Shown one piece after another: positions 52,084 to 62,519 of a stretch of DNA of 64,000 nt. Positions within the stretch are counted from its first letter, which is position 1, and each line of letters starts with the position of its first letter. The stretch comes from Asparagopsis taxiformis (Eukaryota; Rhodophyta; Florideophyceae; Bonnemaisoniales; Bonnemaisoniaceae), in the NCBI GenBank assembly GCA_030407315.1, contig JALQPE010002004.1, positions 1 to 64,000 on the forward strand. The letters are read 5' to 3'. The position numbers and the translations under genes were made by a program. Below the pieces are notes generated by a model, which saw only the letters and a program-made list of their open reading frames with translations, was not told the origin of the DNA and did not search any database.

Positions 52084-54750
52084 ATGATGCATTCAACCTC
52101 AGCTACGCGCAAACCTTTCGCTGAAGTTCAGAACCTTCAGACGAACAATGACAAGACTCAAATTGATCGGTCGAAGTCTATGATTGCCAAACCAGCTTCC
52201 AAAAGGGAATCTAAACTTCCAGTACCGCGTCATCAACGAGGACTAAAGCAGGACACAGCCGGACGCAGAACTCAAATTGTTGCTGAGCAGGGCCCACCAG
52301 TTCCAAGCAGGATGGGGGCTAAACCGAAAAGGACTGCCTCTACTGCTGTTGCGCGCACTCGAACGACCATGACAGTACATGACCGAGACGGATCGCAGCC
52401 AAAAGAAGCTACCAACAGGCGAGTTACTTCCTCTATGTCCTTTACTCCTATGACGGCAAGCAGTCGAGGCGGGCTTACCGGCTCTAGTAGGCCTCATGTG
52501 AACGAACCTATGCTAGGCGGCGAAAAAATTGATACTATTGTCGAGCAACAGTCGATAATCATGGAAAAGATGGAACAACTTACCATAAATCAAAACCCAA
52601 CACCCACGGAGATGAAAGATGCTGATCTTGTGGCAATGGTCAAAGAATTATCACAGAGAGTGGCCGCAGCAGAATCCTACCGCAACGACAACTCGACACA
52701 GCTCTCTGAAGAAATCGTCAAAGCCAACCAGAGTATACTGGAAGCAACCCGTAAACATCATGAGACTGAGCAGGCATTGCAGCGAGAGCAGCACGAGGGC
52801 CAGAATCTTAGGAGAGAAATAGAAGATCTCAAACTGAAAATCGAGTCGCTACAAAAAGCAGAGGCTGAATTTCTCCATCAGTCACAAGCCTCAACGAAAC
52901 ATATCGAGCTTCTGGAGACTAGACTGAAGGAGGCGGAAAATTCTCGCAGTAAGATTCATGATGAGAAGGAAAGCCTACAACAAGAGATAGAAGAAAAGAA
53001 ACGCGATTTAATGGCAGTCGAGGCTGAACTTGATAAGACACGGGGAAGGATGGAGGAGCTTCAGCGTAAAATTGACGATGCTAGCAGGGAATTTGAAGCC
53101 AAAAGTTCCGAAGTTGCACGTCTAATGGTGGAAAATGAAGCACTGCAAAGTGAGAAGGTCAAGTTGGGAGAGACACTCTCAGAGGAGAAGGAAAATCATT
53201 TCCGGGAGACCAAGAGAGCAGCTTCTTTCCAATGTGAAGTGGAATCGATGAGAAAGGAACTAGCTGAGGCTCAGAAAGAATCACAGTCGGTCATCATATC
53301 TGTCAAAGGGGACTTGGAAGATAAGGTTAAGGATCTTGAGAGCAATCGAGCAGAGCTGGAGCAGTCGAATACAGCACATCAGCAAAACATCAAGTCATTG
53401 AAAGAAGAAATTTCTCAACTTACTCAAGCACTAGCTTCTCAGGAAAGAGCGATGTCCGCTCTGCATGTCGAAACAAAAGGCCAACAAATTCGGTTGGAAA
53501 GCATGCAGTCTACTGTGACAGAAAGCACTCTACTGATCCAGAAACTAGAGGCGGAGAACGAGGAAAAGTTAGAAATTATCGCTGCTCTGGAGACACAAGC
53601 TAGAGAAGATGCCGCCGTGAGACGGAAGCTACACAACGAGGTTCAAGAGTTGAAAGGTAACATAAGAGTATATTGTCGCGTTCGGCCTCTTCTCGGTCAT
53701 GAGCTGGAGTCCCCCACCTCGGGAAGCGCCAAGGCTCTTTTTGAATATACAGAAAAAGGCCAAGGTATCGTTGCGAAGCAGCCAACAAGATCTGAAAAGT
53801 CAATCAACGGTGTAGGTAAATCGCAAACTTATCCGTTCAAATTTGACAAAGTCTTTGGACCTAATGTTGGACAAGAGCCGGTCTTCGAAGAAATTTCACA
53901 GCTTGTGCAAAGTGCTCTAGATGGTTATCGCGTATGCATCTTTGCCTATGGTCAAACAGGTTCTGGTAAGACGCATACCATGCTTGGTACGAGGGATGGC
54001 AACGGCAGCAATCTTGGTATGGTTCCTAGATCTGTGCGACAGGTCTTTGAGAGCGCTAAGAAAATGGAGGAAGACCATTGGGAATTCCGACTGCGTGCAT
54101 CATTCCTGGAGATTTACAATGATTCTGTTCGCGATCTTCTGAATGACAGTTCTGCAGTTTCGAAGAAGAAGGGGAAAGAGGAAAATCATAAGATTATCTT
54201 TGATCTTGAGACCAAAATGTCCACCGTGGTTGATTTGACAGTCGAAGAAGTAGAAAATGAAGAGCAAGTCCAGCGTCTTATCAATCGGTCAATGAAAAAC
54301 CGCGCAACCGCAGCGACGAAGGCCAATGACCGTAGCTCTCGATCCCACTCCGTTTTCCGACTACATATCGAGGGGAAAAACAACGCTACAGGTGAGGAGT
54401 TGGATGGCCTTCTCAATTTAATAGATTTAGCGGGTTCTGAGCGATTGACCCAGAGTAAGGCTGAGGGCGATCGCCTGCGCGAGACAAAACATATCAACAA
54501 AAGTCTTTCTGCTCTAGGAGATGTGATTGCTGCTCTTGCGAATAATGACAGTCACGTTCCGTTCCGCAATTCAAAACTGACATATTTGTTACAGGACTCT
54601 CTCGGCGGAGATTGTAAGACGCTGATGTTTGTGAATGTATCGCATGCGCTGGAGAGCTTCGGGGAGTCGTTATGCTCATTGCGGTTTGCAGCAAAGGTGA
54701 ACAGTTGTCATGTCGGGACAGCAAGGAGGAATGCGAAGATCGAGTTATAA
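52084..54750 (+). CDS. Kinesin-14 (C-terminal motor, NCD/KIFC1/KAR3 type)
   Basis: 888 residues. A basic, Ser/Thr-rich tail of about 150 residues precedes a long coiled coil (roughly residues 155-525). The motor domain is at the C-terminus: the neck VQELKGNIRVYCRVRPLL, the P-loop AYGQTGSGKTHTML at about 622-633, switch I NDRSSRSHSVFRLHIEG, switch II LIDLAGSERLTQSKAEGDRL, and HINKSLSALGDVIAAL with YLLQDSLGGDCKTLMFVN. The neck motif directly N-terminal to the motor and the motor's end position define kinesin-14, which moves to microtubule minus ends and works in spindle assembly. All nucleotide motifs are intact. The second in-frame ATG at 52087 is an equal start option. Confidence 0.96.
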   Translation: MMHSTSATRKPFAEVQNLQTNNDKTQIDRSKSMIAKPASKRESKLPVPRHQRGLKQDTAGRRTQIVAEQGPPVPSRMGAKPKRTASTAVARTRTTMTVHDRDGSQPKEATNRRVTSSMSFTPMTASSRGGLTGSSRPHVNEPMLGGEKIDTIVEQQSIIMEKMEQLTINQNPTPTEMKDADLVAMVKELSQRVAAAESYRNDNSTQLSEEIVKANQSILEATRKHHETEQALQREQHEGQNLRREIEDLKLKIESLQKAEAEFLHQSQASTKHIELLETRLKEAENSRSKIHDEKESLQQEIEEKKRDLMAVEAELDKTRGRMEELQRKIDDASREFEAKSSEVARLMVENEALQSEKVKLGETLSEEKENHFRETKRAASFQCEVESMRKELAEAQKESQSVIISVKGDLEDKVKDLESNRAELEQSNTAHQQNIKSLKEEISQLTQALASQERAMSALHVETKGQQIRLESMQSTVTESTLLIQKLEAENEEKLEIIAALETQAREDAAVRRKLHNEVQELKGNIRVYCRVRPLLGHELESPTSGSAKALFEYTEKGQGIVAKQPTRSEKSINGVGKSQTYPFKFDKVFGPNVGQEPVFEEISQLVQSALDGYRVCIFAYGQTGSGKTHTMLGTRDGNGSNLGMVPRSVRQVFESAKKMEEDHWEFRLRASFLEIYNDSVRDLLNDSSAVSKKKGKEENHKIIFDLETKMSTVVDLTVEEVENEEQVQRLINRSMKNRATAATKANDRSSRSHSVFRLHIEGKNNATGEELDGLLNLIDLAGSERLTQSKAEGDRLRETKHINKSLSALGDVIAALANNDSHVPFRNSKLTYLLQDSLGGDCKTLMFVNVSHALESFGESLCSLRFAAKVNSCHVGTARRNAKIEL

Positions 54751-55199
54751 TGCCAGAGAATGTCTGCGTTGTATGTGGTCCTTTTATTCATTGTTGGAAC
54801 AAATTTCCAATGACAAGAGCTACCCTGGTAGTGAGAACTCCAAACCCCCGCTGTTCGAGATATTTTGTAGATGTCGGACTTGGACAACGGTAAAGGATAT
54901 GAATTATGTTAATGAGCACCCTCTTGTACCAGGAAGCTGAAGCAATTATTGTGAGCAGGAATCTATGAGCGTCCGCAGCGTTGTCAATGTTCGCAAGTTT
55001 TTTGCAGCGGTAGCAGTGCAAGCGAAATTTACTCAAGGTAGACTGGAAGCAATCTGTCAATATGGCGGCTACTGAAACTGGCAACTCACCCAACCGCGCA
55101 TTACACATCCTCACAACTCCTGTGATTCCACAGACTGCTGGCGGCTTGAGATATACATAATGATACAATTACAATTCTGTCCAGGACAACGTCGTTCCT
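54751..55199. other. Convergent 3' region (kinesin / LAMMER kinase)
   Basis: 450 bp between two converging stops. A 126-codon minus-strand frame at 55,168-54,788 has no recognisable domain and its composition is unremarkable, so I do not call it a gene. Confidence 0.4.
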
Positions 55200-57056
55200 C
55201 TAAGTCACTTCGCTATTCCCTGCAGTACAATGTGGAGAATTTGGGGCTGCAACGACAGTGTGGTCACTATGTTCTACAGCGGTATGTGTCTCAGTGGCTG
55301 TGTCATCGCCCTCATCATCTATTCTGTCCGTGTTTGGTTGTGCAGGGGCGTTAGCTGGTGCGCCAGGTAGTCTATCCATAGCTGGATGTTGTACTGGTTT
55401 TCTCTTCGCAGCGACCTTGTAATGTGGTCTTAGGAGAGTTGCATGAGCCCCCGATCCACATGCTGAACTACCACTTGAAAGAGTAGGTGTGGTTGCAGGC
55501 GGATCCGATTCGTTGGGAATATCTCGAAAGAATGGGTGACGCAATGCTTCTGCTGACGTGCAACGCGTGTCAGGCTCGAAAGCCAAAAGTCGTCGGACCA
55601 AATCAATGAACTGCGGGTGTCCATCAGGCCTCCTTATGATGTCTTCGAGTGCTTGGATTTTTCGGACAGAACGAACCGAGTCCTTAGAAGAGGCGCCCGC
55701 AGGCCAATTAAGAGCTCGTCGCCCGCCAGCGCGACGTATGAAGTAATTTTGGCCGGAGATATCCGCTCGGCGCATCATAGACTCGGGTATGGGGCCAAGG
55801 ACACCACTCATCATGGCCAGATGCTCTAGATTCTCATGGGTTTGGAAGAGAGCTTGACCTGTGTACAACTCAACGAGAATACATCCAATACTCCATAAGT
55901 CACACGGATATGTCCAGCCAAGACCAAGGATGACTTCTGGAGCCCGGTAGTGGCGCGTTGAGATCACAGCCGAGTGGTGCTGTGATTCGAAAGTAGCGCT
56001 ACCAAAGTCAATCAGCTTGATGGGGCTTGAACGCTTGTTGTCGACGAGGAGAATATTCTCAGGTTTCAGATCGGTATGAATAAGAGTGAGACTGTGCACG
56101 AAATTGACAGACTCCAGAAGCTGGAAAGCGTAATCGCGAACTTGATTGAGAGGAAATGGTCGGAAACGATTGCGGCGCAAATGCTCATACAACGAAGGCC
56201 CCAATTTTTCAAACACCATGCAAACGTGAGAGCGATAGTCGAAACACGAATAAAGCTTGACGCAATGGTAATATCCTTTGGGGTCGTGAGTCTTGAGATG
56301 AAGTAGAACGTCGATCTCAAGACGAGCAGCTTCGCGGTATTTTGTGACAGATCGCACAACTTTTATAGCAACACGTCTCCCATCACGCCTATCCCAACAT
56401 TCTACCACTTTGCCAAATGTTCCCTCACCGAGCTCGCTAAGAATTTTGTAGCGGCCGTTAGGGTACTTGTCAACCGGGTAGAGACCGTCGCCCAAATTGT
56501 AAACTAAATGGCCCTCAGCATCATCGTGGAGCGGTAGACAACCATGCTGCGAGGGCGGGCGAGGATGGACGGGATGTGCGAGCGGATTCATCAGATGGGG
56601 CTGATGATTCTGACGGGAACGCTCACGCTGGCGCGGGCGTTCTCGAATGTAATCGGAGCGTTCGTGAGTACGGCGATGAGCGGATGAACGACGAGTAGTG
56701 GGGGCGGGAACGTCTACACGCGCATCATGAGCGGTGTCGGTAATGCGAGAACGCTTGCGATTCTTCTGCTGGGGCGGCGAGGTGGGGACCGATGCAGTGG
56801 GGTTGGCGACAGGATAGACGGACTGAGAAACGGGCAATGTGAGCGGAAGCGGTGTGGTGATGGAAGTTGTAGCTGCGGCAGCGGTGGGTTGGTGGGCATG
56901 CAGCGGCGCCTGTGATGGATGCGAGAGAGCATGTGGGAGCACATGGCGGGTGTGCGTTTCGAGAGCGTAGAGGGGCCTTTCAACAGATTCTGCACAGGAA
57001 GAAACCGTTCGTGTGCGCTTGGCTGTCGTTAATGACTCCGAGGCTGGTCGCGACAT
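55200..57056 (-). CDS. LAMMER/CLK dual-specificity protein kinase
   Basis: 618 residues from MSRPASES; the frame is open to 57170 upstream. A 220-residue Arg/Pro/His-rich N-terminus precedes a full kinase domain: LGEGTFGKVVECWDRR (Gly loop), VAIKVVRSV (Lys), LIHTDLKPENILL (catalytic loop), LIDFGSATFE (DFG), STRHYRAPEVILGLGW (activation/APE), and EHLAMMSGVLGPIPESMM. The last is the family signature; the usual EHLAMMERILG has diverged after EHLAMM. CLK kinases phosphorylate SR proteins and control splicing. The N-terminal Arg-rich part would suit interaction with SR proteins. All catalytic residues are present. A CFIm-like RNA-processing gene is divergently arranged. Confidence 0.95.
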   Translation of the reverse strand: MSRPASESLTTAKRTRTVSSCAESVERPLYALETHTRHVLPHALSHPSQAPLHAHQPTAAAATTSITTPLPLTLPVSQSVYPVANPTASVPTSPPQQKNRKRSRITDTAHDARVDVPAPTTRRSSAHRRTHERSDYIRERPRQRERSRQNHQPHLMNPLAHPVHPRPPSQHGCLPLHDDAEGHLVYNLGDGLYPVDKYPNGRYKILSELGEGTFGKVVECWDRRDGRRVAIKVVRSVTKYREAARLEIDVLLHLKTHDPKGYYHCVKLYSCFDYRSHVCMVFEKLGPSLYEHLRRNRFRPFPLNQVRDYAFQLLESVNFVHSLTLIHTDLKPENILLVDNKRSSPIKLIDFGSATFESQHHSAVISTRHYRAPEVILGLGWTYPCDLWSIGCILVELYTGQALFQTHENLEHLAMMSGVLGPIPESMMRRADISGQNYFIRRAGGRRALNWPAGASSKDSVRSVRKIQALEDIIRRPDGHPQFIDLVRRLLAFEPDTRCTSAEALRHPFFRDIPNESDPPATTPTLSSGSSACGSGAHATLLRPHYKVAAKRKPVQHPAMDRLPGAPANAPAQPNTDRIDDEGDDTATETHTAVEHSDHTVVAAPNSPHCTAGNSEVT

Positions 57057-57372
57057 TGTGCGGAAGAAGAATAGCTCGGTCCGGAAAGCGCCGGGTCTTT
57101 GTGACGATGAAAGCAGGCGGGTCGTACGGAACGGGAAATTGTGAAAACTGCTCAGCTGCTCTACAGACACGACTCTGAAGAAGAGAGCACAGTAGACAAA
57201 CTATTTCCATAGAAATATTTTATGTTTGCAAAATTTTCAACCACTATTTCGTTTATCTGCCCAGTGGCTTGGCTTGTAGCATCGCAGCCCAGTCTAATCC
57301 GAATCATGATACAACCAGCGCAATGCTCGCTTGGTGTGCCGTCCTATCTCTCTCACCACCCAACCTTGAGCC
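57057..57372. promoter_or_regulatory. Divergent promoter region (LAMMER kinase / CPSF6-like)
   Basis: Only 316 bp separate the two chosen starts, so both promoters must overlap or lie within the 5' parts of the genes. No specific motif is claimed. Confidence 0.4.
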
Positions 57373-58761
57373 ATGTCCGTGCTGACGCTTTCAGGTCTCT
57401 CGTGGTGGTCTTCTGATGCAGATATAGAGGCTCTTCTCTCCAAGGCCCATCCATCAATCAAACCAGCTGATGTTACCATTGCAGCACATCCAACTTCGGG
57501 CAAATCTCTTGGTCGCGCAATCGTGCGCTTTCCTTCCCCTTCCCATGCATCCCAGGTTTCTACTTCCTTGTCAGATCCTTCAAATTCTGATGCAAACACA
57601 AATCTCTCTGTTGCCGCTCTTCCCAGTACCGATGAGTCTGCCATAGCGGCCTTTCTCGCTGTACCTGATCCGTCAGCACCACCTGCACACAATGATAAGC
57701 ACTTTATGCCCCCTCGCCCACCACCGCCTTTCAACTACAGCTCGCAACCAACTCCGACTATGCCTCCCATATTTCCTCCTCCAATCTTGCCAAACATTCC
57801 TCCTCCACCTGCCTTCATGCCCCATCCCTTCATGTGGATGCCTCCTCCACCACGTCAGAATGGAACAAATTCTACTTCTGCTCCAGTTCCCCCCACAGTT
57901 CCACCTGTGCAGCCGCCGCCACCAGCACAGCCTGGACATAGGTCATCGTCTCCATCTCAGCCAGAATCTGAACAAGAAAAGCCTCAACAGGAAGCACCAG
58001 AAAGCCCTCATCTATCCCATCAAAACGATGTTTCCGAGAGACATCTGAAACGCCAATCTCCTCAGTACGATTCGCCATTGAATCACTCTGAGCAGCCATC
58101 GGAGCACAACCACACTGAACGCCCCGACCGACCGGAACGATCTGAACGTGTCGATCGGCCGCGCACGGAACGCATCCTCCGGGGTGAACGTCTCTCCCGC
58201 GAGCGTGACCGTCGTCTACGAGCTGATAGACCTGACCGTTTGCGCGAGCGAATGAGCAGGTCTGAGCGGCCTGATTATTCTGATTATGATTATACCGATT
58301 ATGAACGATTGCATCCGGAAGTTATTGATCGCACTGAGCGTGCGTCGCGGAGGCACTTACGTCATGAGAGGCGTCGTGCGCGGTCGCCGTCGCCTGGTGG
58401 TGTTGAGTATCGTCGAGCGGAAAGGCTGGAGAGGTCTCCAACGAGACATGAGCGCGATCGGTCGCGATCACCGTGGGATGAGCGGCGCAAGCGAAGGCGT
58501 CATGAGGAGTTTGAAATACGCGATGAACGCGATGGGCGCTGGAGAGGTGACGCGCGTGCAGCAATCACAGAAGACGATGGAGAGGATGTTGATGCGGCAG
58601 GATCAAGACGTCCTAGGCGTAGGGGAGGGCGCAATCGAAAGAAAATGTATAGTGGGGCACCTCCTGTTCCACCTGCTCCGTCGAGTGCAGCCGCTGTGCA
58701 AGTGCCGATTCGATCTGATGTTCGTAGTAGCGGGAAAAGGTCGCGTATTCTGAGGAGGTAA
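57373..58761 (+). CDS. CPSF6/CFIm68-like mRNA 3'-processing factor
   Basis: 462 residues. An RRM-like N-terminus has the diagnostic LSGLSWWSSDADIEALL (the CFIm68/CPSF6 form is LTWWTTD) and GKSLGRAIVRF (the GFALV-type strand), with little else of RNP1. A Pro-rich centre (MPPRPPPPFNYSS, FPPPILPNIPPPPAFMP) and a long Arg/Asp/Glu/Ser-rich RS-like tail (RERDRRLRADRPDRLRERMS) complete the CPSF6 layout. It would bind CFIm25 at UGUA sites and set poly(A) site choice in the nucleus. No CFIm25 gene is in the window. The C-terminus ends in basic residues (KRSRILRR), compatible with a nuclear import signal. An RS-domain protein and a CLK kinase as neighbours could be coincidence. Confidence 0.75.
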   Translation: MSVLTLSGLSWWSSDADIEALLSKAHPSIKPADVTIAAHPTSGKSLGRAIVRFPSPSHASQVSTSLSDPSNSDANTNLSVAALPSTDESAIAAFLAVPDPSAPPAHNDKHFMPPRPPPPFNYSSQPTPTMPPIFPPPILPNIPPPPAFMPHPFMWMPPPPRQNGTNSTSAPVPPTVPPVQPPPPAQPGHRSSSPSQPESEQEKPQQEAPESPHLSHQNDVSERHLKRQSPQYDSPLNHSEQPSEHNHTERPDRPERSERVDRPRTERILRGERLSRERDRRLRADRPDRLRERMSRSERPDYSDYDYTDYERLHPEVIDRTERASRRHLRHERRRARSPSPGGVEYRRAERLERSPTRHERDRSRSPWDERRKRRRHEEFEIRDERDGRWRGDARAAITEDDGEDVDAAGSRRPRRRGGRNRKKMYSGAPPVPPAPSSAAAVQVPIRSDVRSSGKRSRILRR

Positions 58762-59062
58762 GGTAGTATGGTTTGTGTTGATGTCGAGTAGAATCCAGAG
58801 ACTGCCTAGTAGAAAGGTATGTGCTCTTGAATACTCATGTGATTGTGCCAATGTACACTACTGAAATTTCCGAGACACTTATTATAAGGAAAGCTTACAA
58901 TGTATTTGTCAAATAACATGGGACTCATTTACAACCGGCGCAGCTAAGCGATATGTAACGTCATGTACGGGATTAAAAGCAAGCAGAGTCGAAACGCTGT
59001 AGACATGCGTTGCTCACTCTACCATTATTAGTCATGATACCAGGTCAGTGGACCGATTGTAA

Positions 59063-59791
59063 CTACATAAAGTCATCAGCAAAATCCTTGAAATTATCTT
59101 CGCGCACGTCTGCAGGTCTGTCCATTCTAACGTGTGTTTTCTTGCTCGTCTTCTTCTTGAAGCCCTTGGACTTTTTAAATTCATCGCGCTTCTCGTTGGA
59201 AATGATACCCATAAACGTTGCAAGATCTTTTGTGTCATCTGGTCCCAAGTCCTTCACGAGCACTCGCATGAGATCTTTCACAAAGTTGACATAACGCAGA
59301 GTGCGCTTAGGCGTATTGTTCAGTTGAGTACATTTCTCACCAACCATAGCTGCAAATTTCTGATAGTCAGCATCAGTAACTGGCTTGAACGTTTCAAGAG
59401 TAGGCTCTGCTGGAGGAAGCATTCCATCATCGGCACCGCCGCCACCATCCATGAATAGATCGCGAGCGTTTTGCAAGTCGGCTTCCTCAACTAAATGTTG
59501 CTGATGCATCTTGCGCTCGACGGCAGACATTTCTGCAAGTTGCTTTTCTCTCTCGAGAATGCGCTCAACCTCTTTTTTACGCTCCATTTCTTCCTTTTCC
59601 TTAAGCGCAAGGGCCCTTTGTTTCGATGGCTTCATGGGCGCCGATGGCTTTTTGTAGACCTGTTCCTCCTCCTCCTCGGACGCATCCTCATCGTCCCAAT
59701 TTCCAAGTTCATTACCTACTGCTGTTGATAAGGCTGGAGCGCTCGATGGAACTGGTGTCTCTTCCCAGTCCTCATCATCCCAGGCAGACAT
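59063..59791 (-). CDS. EIF3J: Translation initiation factor eIF3 subunit J
   Basis: 242 residues. The family N-terminus is MSAWDDEDWEETPVPS followed by NWDDEDASEEEEEQ. A central charged helix region (KEKEEMERKKEVERILEREK) follows. The C-terminal part holds KPVTDADYQKFAAMVGEKCT, FVKDLMRVLVKDLGPDDTKD and EKRDEFKKSKGFKKKTSKK, matching eIF3j. The subunit is loosely attached to eIF3 and binds the 40S decoding centre and mRNA entry channel. Length is close to the human protein (258). It is divergent from a zinc-finger gene. Confidence 0.94.
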   Translation of the reverse strand: MSAWDDEDWEETPVPSSAPALSTAVGNELGNWDDEDASEEEEEQVYKKPSAPMKPSKQRALALKEKEEMERKKEVERILEREKQLAEMSAVERKMHQQHLVEEADLQNARDLFMDGGGGADDGMLPPAEPTLETFKPVTDADYQKFAAMVGEKCTQLNNTPKRTLRYVNFVKDLMRVLVKDLGPDDTKDLATFMGIISNEKRDEFKKSKGFKKKTSKKTHVRMDRPADVREDNFKDFADDFM

Positions 59792-60315
59792 GTTTGCGAA
59801 AATTTTTTGTGGTAATGGACGCTCGGTCTGGACGGATTCACAAAAACAGGCTGGGAGAGAACGAAGGATGGCCGGGTGGAGCGGAAAGAATGTTTACCCA
59901 ATTAACGGCGATGGCTTCGTCCACGCGCTGTTAACCTTACATGCTCCTGAATGATGAATGAACAAAGCGAGTGGAGAAATTTTGCCGTTAATTTTTATCC
60001 TGTACACGTTGCTGGACAGTTGTCTCTTTGTTCAATCATGCTCAACACAGTGTTCATGCACTGTTCCCATACAGCGACTTTGTGGGACGACGGTCGGTAA
60101 CATCAAAGCTACATCTCCGTGGTCATTTCTTTTCCTCGTGAGGCGTCTGGTGTTGTCGTTAAGAATTGGTATGGCCATTGTCTGAAGTCTTACCATCTTT
60201 ATCGATTCAAACGCGGGCGCTCTTGCACCAAGATTTCAGCTTTTCACAACTAAAAATTCGTATTTTTCCATACGCCACCGCCGTCACTCAACCGTCTGCG
60301 CCCGACCATACTGAG
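59792..60315. promoter_or_regulatory. Divergent region (eIF3j / zinc-finger protein)
   Basis: 524 bp between starts. No specific motif is claimed. Confidence 0.35.
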
Positions 60316-61125
60316 ATGATCAAACGACTGAAATGGAACGTCTACTACGGCGGAGGTGGCGGTCAGGAGTCGGATGGCGGCCTTACCTCATCTGATGAAT
60401 CCGATGTTGGCCGCTCACACATTGCAAATGTTCAGTTGGAACAATTGGTCCGAAACGACCCAGCCCTGTCCGAAATACTCTACCAAAATCTCCGCACTGT
60501 TGTCTCCTCGGACTCAGATGAAAATTCCAGCTCTGATGAAATGTCCGACGGGCAGCCAGACTTGAGTGACAACGAAGGTGAACCTGATCCGAGACAAGTT
60601 CTGAAACGCAGTGCCAACAGTCAGAGGTGTACACTCTGTCCAGGAAAACGTATGTTGAATGAAAGAGATATCGAGGAGCACTTGAAATCGAAGCGTCATT
60701 TAAGGATGGTTGCGAAAGCGGAACAAGCTGCCATTGAAGACCCGAAGAAAAAGAACGATGGAGAGCAGAATAAAACTGAACCAAATCCTAAAAGGCTGAA
60801 GAAACGTAAAGCGGCATCCAAACAGAAACTTAAAGCACTGAAAGAGAGAAAGTGGAAGAAGAAAAACCTCGTTTCAGTGAATGGGGCTAAACGAGGCAAG
60901 AAGGAGAAACCTATTCCAAAATCCGATAGCAACAATGGTACTGATACCACACCGTCGAAATCTGCAAAGGACTTCGTTTCTGATGGGCAATCAGAGGCAA
61001 GGCATAAGAAAAGGAAGATTACTTCAATGCATCAATCCACGAAGGAGAATGGTAGCACTTTTGAAGGTAGTAAGAGTACCCGGCAGCCACAGGGAACAAG
61101 TAATGAGGAACCCAATTCTGCATAG
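60316..61125 (+). CDS. Basic protein with one C2H2 zinc finger, probably nucleolar
   Basis: About 269 residues from MIKRLKWNVYYGGG; the frame is open upstream but this ATG begins the conserved-looking part. Acidic Ser-rich stretch (SSDSDENSSSDEMSDG), then one zinc finger C105-x2-C108 ... H122-x5-H128 (RCTLCPGKRMLN, EEHLKSKRHLR), the matrin/U1-like type that often binds RNA. The rest is strongly Lys-rich (RKAASKQKLKALKERKWKKK) with nuclear/nucleolar signals. Such proteins often act in ribosome assembly, but no specific orthologue can be named. Confidence 0.65.
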   Translation: MIKRLKWNVYYGGGGGQESDGGLTSSDESDVGRSHIANVQLEQLVRNDPALSEILYQNLRTVVSSDSDENSSSDEMSDGQPDLSDNEGEPDPRQVLKRSANSQRCTLCPGKRMLNERDIEEHLKSKRHLRMVAKAEQAAIEDPKKKNDGEQNKTEPNPKRLKKRKAASKQKLKALKERKWKKKNLVSVNGAKRGKKEKPIPKSDSNNGTDTTPSKSAKDFVSDGQSEARHKKRKITSMHQSTKENGSTFEGSKSTRQPQGTSNEEPNSA

Positions 61126-61304
61126 AATATTGTCAAGACACAAGATGTACTTTTGGAACCATCAGTGGAAGAGCATAAGAAACATCGAACTAACGAGTCC
61201 TAAACAGAGCAATAGGCAATATAAAGGTTTATTCACACCAGTTATTCCGAGCGCATTAGAGAAATAAGTTAGCAGTCAGTCATGAGATGACGCGTATGCA
61301 GTCG

Positions 61305-62519
61305 TTAGCCAATGCTTGCTGCCTTGTCACTTGTAGATGGTATGACACCTTGCTGACGCAGTCGGCGGTAGGCTTCTCTCAAATGCTTAGGTTGCAGAGC
61401 TCCTTTGTCCCCTAGTTGCTTCTTGACTTCCAAAGCAGACTCTACGACATCACCAACAAACAGTTTCGCTAGACCTTTCACGGCGATGATGTACTGCTCT
61501 GATGCTTTCGCCAGCGAGGGATTCAATGAAAGCAAAACCTTCTTGACCTTGGCATTTTTGAGATCGCTGCGTCTATACTGTTCGTAACGGCGCAGCTGCA
61601 TTGGAGTGAATTTAGCCACTTGCTCATACTCATATACGCTTATTGCAGAAAGGTCAAGCGGAGCGTCATCATCGTCGCTGTCATACTCCATGTCTTCTGA
61701 CTTTGTATTTGCACTTTTGTCACCCTGTTGTGAAGACTTGCCAGGGGACTTGCCTCCTGCTTTTTTCGAATCAGACTGTTCGCCCTTCGACTTGGGAGAA
61801 CTTTCTTCTTTAGCGCTTTTATTCCCTTTCGGTGTGCCTTTGGAATTTGGGGACTTGCCGGAGGGTTTACTGATAACTTTTTCAAGCTGATTGTCATCTG
61901 GCTTCAACTTGCCTTGTGCAACATCTTGCGATTGCTCAACATTGTCATGAGTTGGTTGCTCATTCGAAGAGGACAATGGCACAAGTGGTGCAGTAGGACG
62001 AGTAGCAGTGTTTGACATGTCTTCCTGCGTTGCAGGCCGGGAAGGACCTTGCGCTGGGGAATGGTCTGGTGTCGCAAGTTTTGGCTGTTTAGCTGGGGGC
62101 AATTGCTCAGGTGAAACAGCATTGTGGTCTCTAGGGTGCTTGGTGGTCGGAAGAGAATCTGATTTATCGGGCGGTGTGGGTGAAGTCATGTTGTTTGAAT
62201 CATCCAAGCGAGATGCAGAACGGCGGCGGAAAGGTAGCAATCGTGGTATAGAAGTAGCTGCTGAACGTGCTGATTCGACAAAAGCAATATTTGAAGAAAT
62301 GGGAAATATAACGGGTTTGGATGGCGGCGCGTAGGCGTTTCGGAAAGCAACGGGCGGCGGCGGAAGTGCCGAATCTGACTCGGAGTCCTCTGGGAATGAG
62401 GGCTCGGCTGAGGAAGATGGTTGAAAGGGAATCGAAGATGTCTTGAATTGGGGCTGCAGCAGAGTCGGAACGGCCCTTGCAGTAGAGTTGTCGTGCGACG
62501 AGCTGGACGCTGGCTCCAT
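61305..62519 (-). CDS. TAF11: TFIID subunit TAF11 (TAFII28), histone fold
   Basis: 404 residues. Residues 304-394 carry the TAFII28 histone fold: FTPMQLRRYEQYRRSDLKNA, YIIAVKGLAKLFVGDVVESA and LQPKHLREAYRRLRQQGVIP, all characteristic of TAF11. The first 300 residues are disordered (Ser, Pro, Lys) and far longer than in yeast or animals, so the length excess is N-terminal only. TAF11 pairs with TAF13 in TFIID and contacts TBP. No TAF13 gene is here. The start ATG (MEPASSSS) is 286 bp from the divergent GlnRS start. Confidence 0.92.
   Translation of the reverse strand: MEPASSSSHDNSTARAVPTLLQPQFKTSSIPFQPSSSAEPSFPEDSESDSALPPPPVAFRNAYAPPSKPVIFPISSNIAFVESARSAATSIPRLLPFRRRSASRLDDSNNMTSPTPPDKSDSLPTTKHPRDHNAVSPEQLPPAKQPKLATPDHSPAQGPSRPATQEDMSNTATRPTAPLVPLSSSNEQPTHDNVEQSQDVAQGKLKPDDNQLEKVISKPSGKSPNSKGTPKGNKSAKEESSPKSKGEQSDSKKAGGKSPGKSSQQGDKSANTKSEDMEYDSDDDDAPLDLSAISVYEYEQVAKFTPMQLRRYEQYRRSDLKNAKVKKVLLSLNPSLAKASEQYIIAVKGLAKLFVGDVVESALEVKKQLGDKGALQPKHLREAYRRLRQQGVIPSTSDKAASIG

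Noticed and set aside
54788..55168. 126-codon minus-strand frame
   Set aside because: No domain or start context; it lies between two converging genes.
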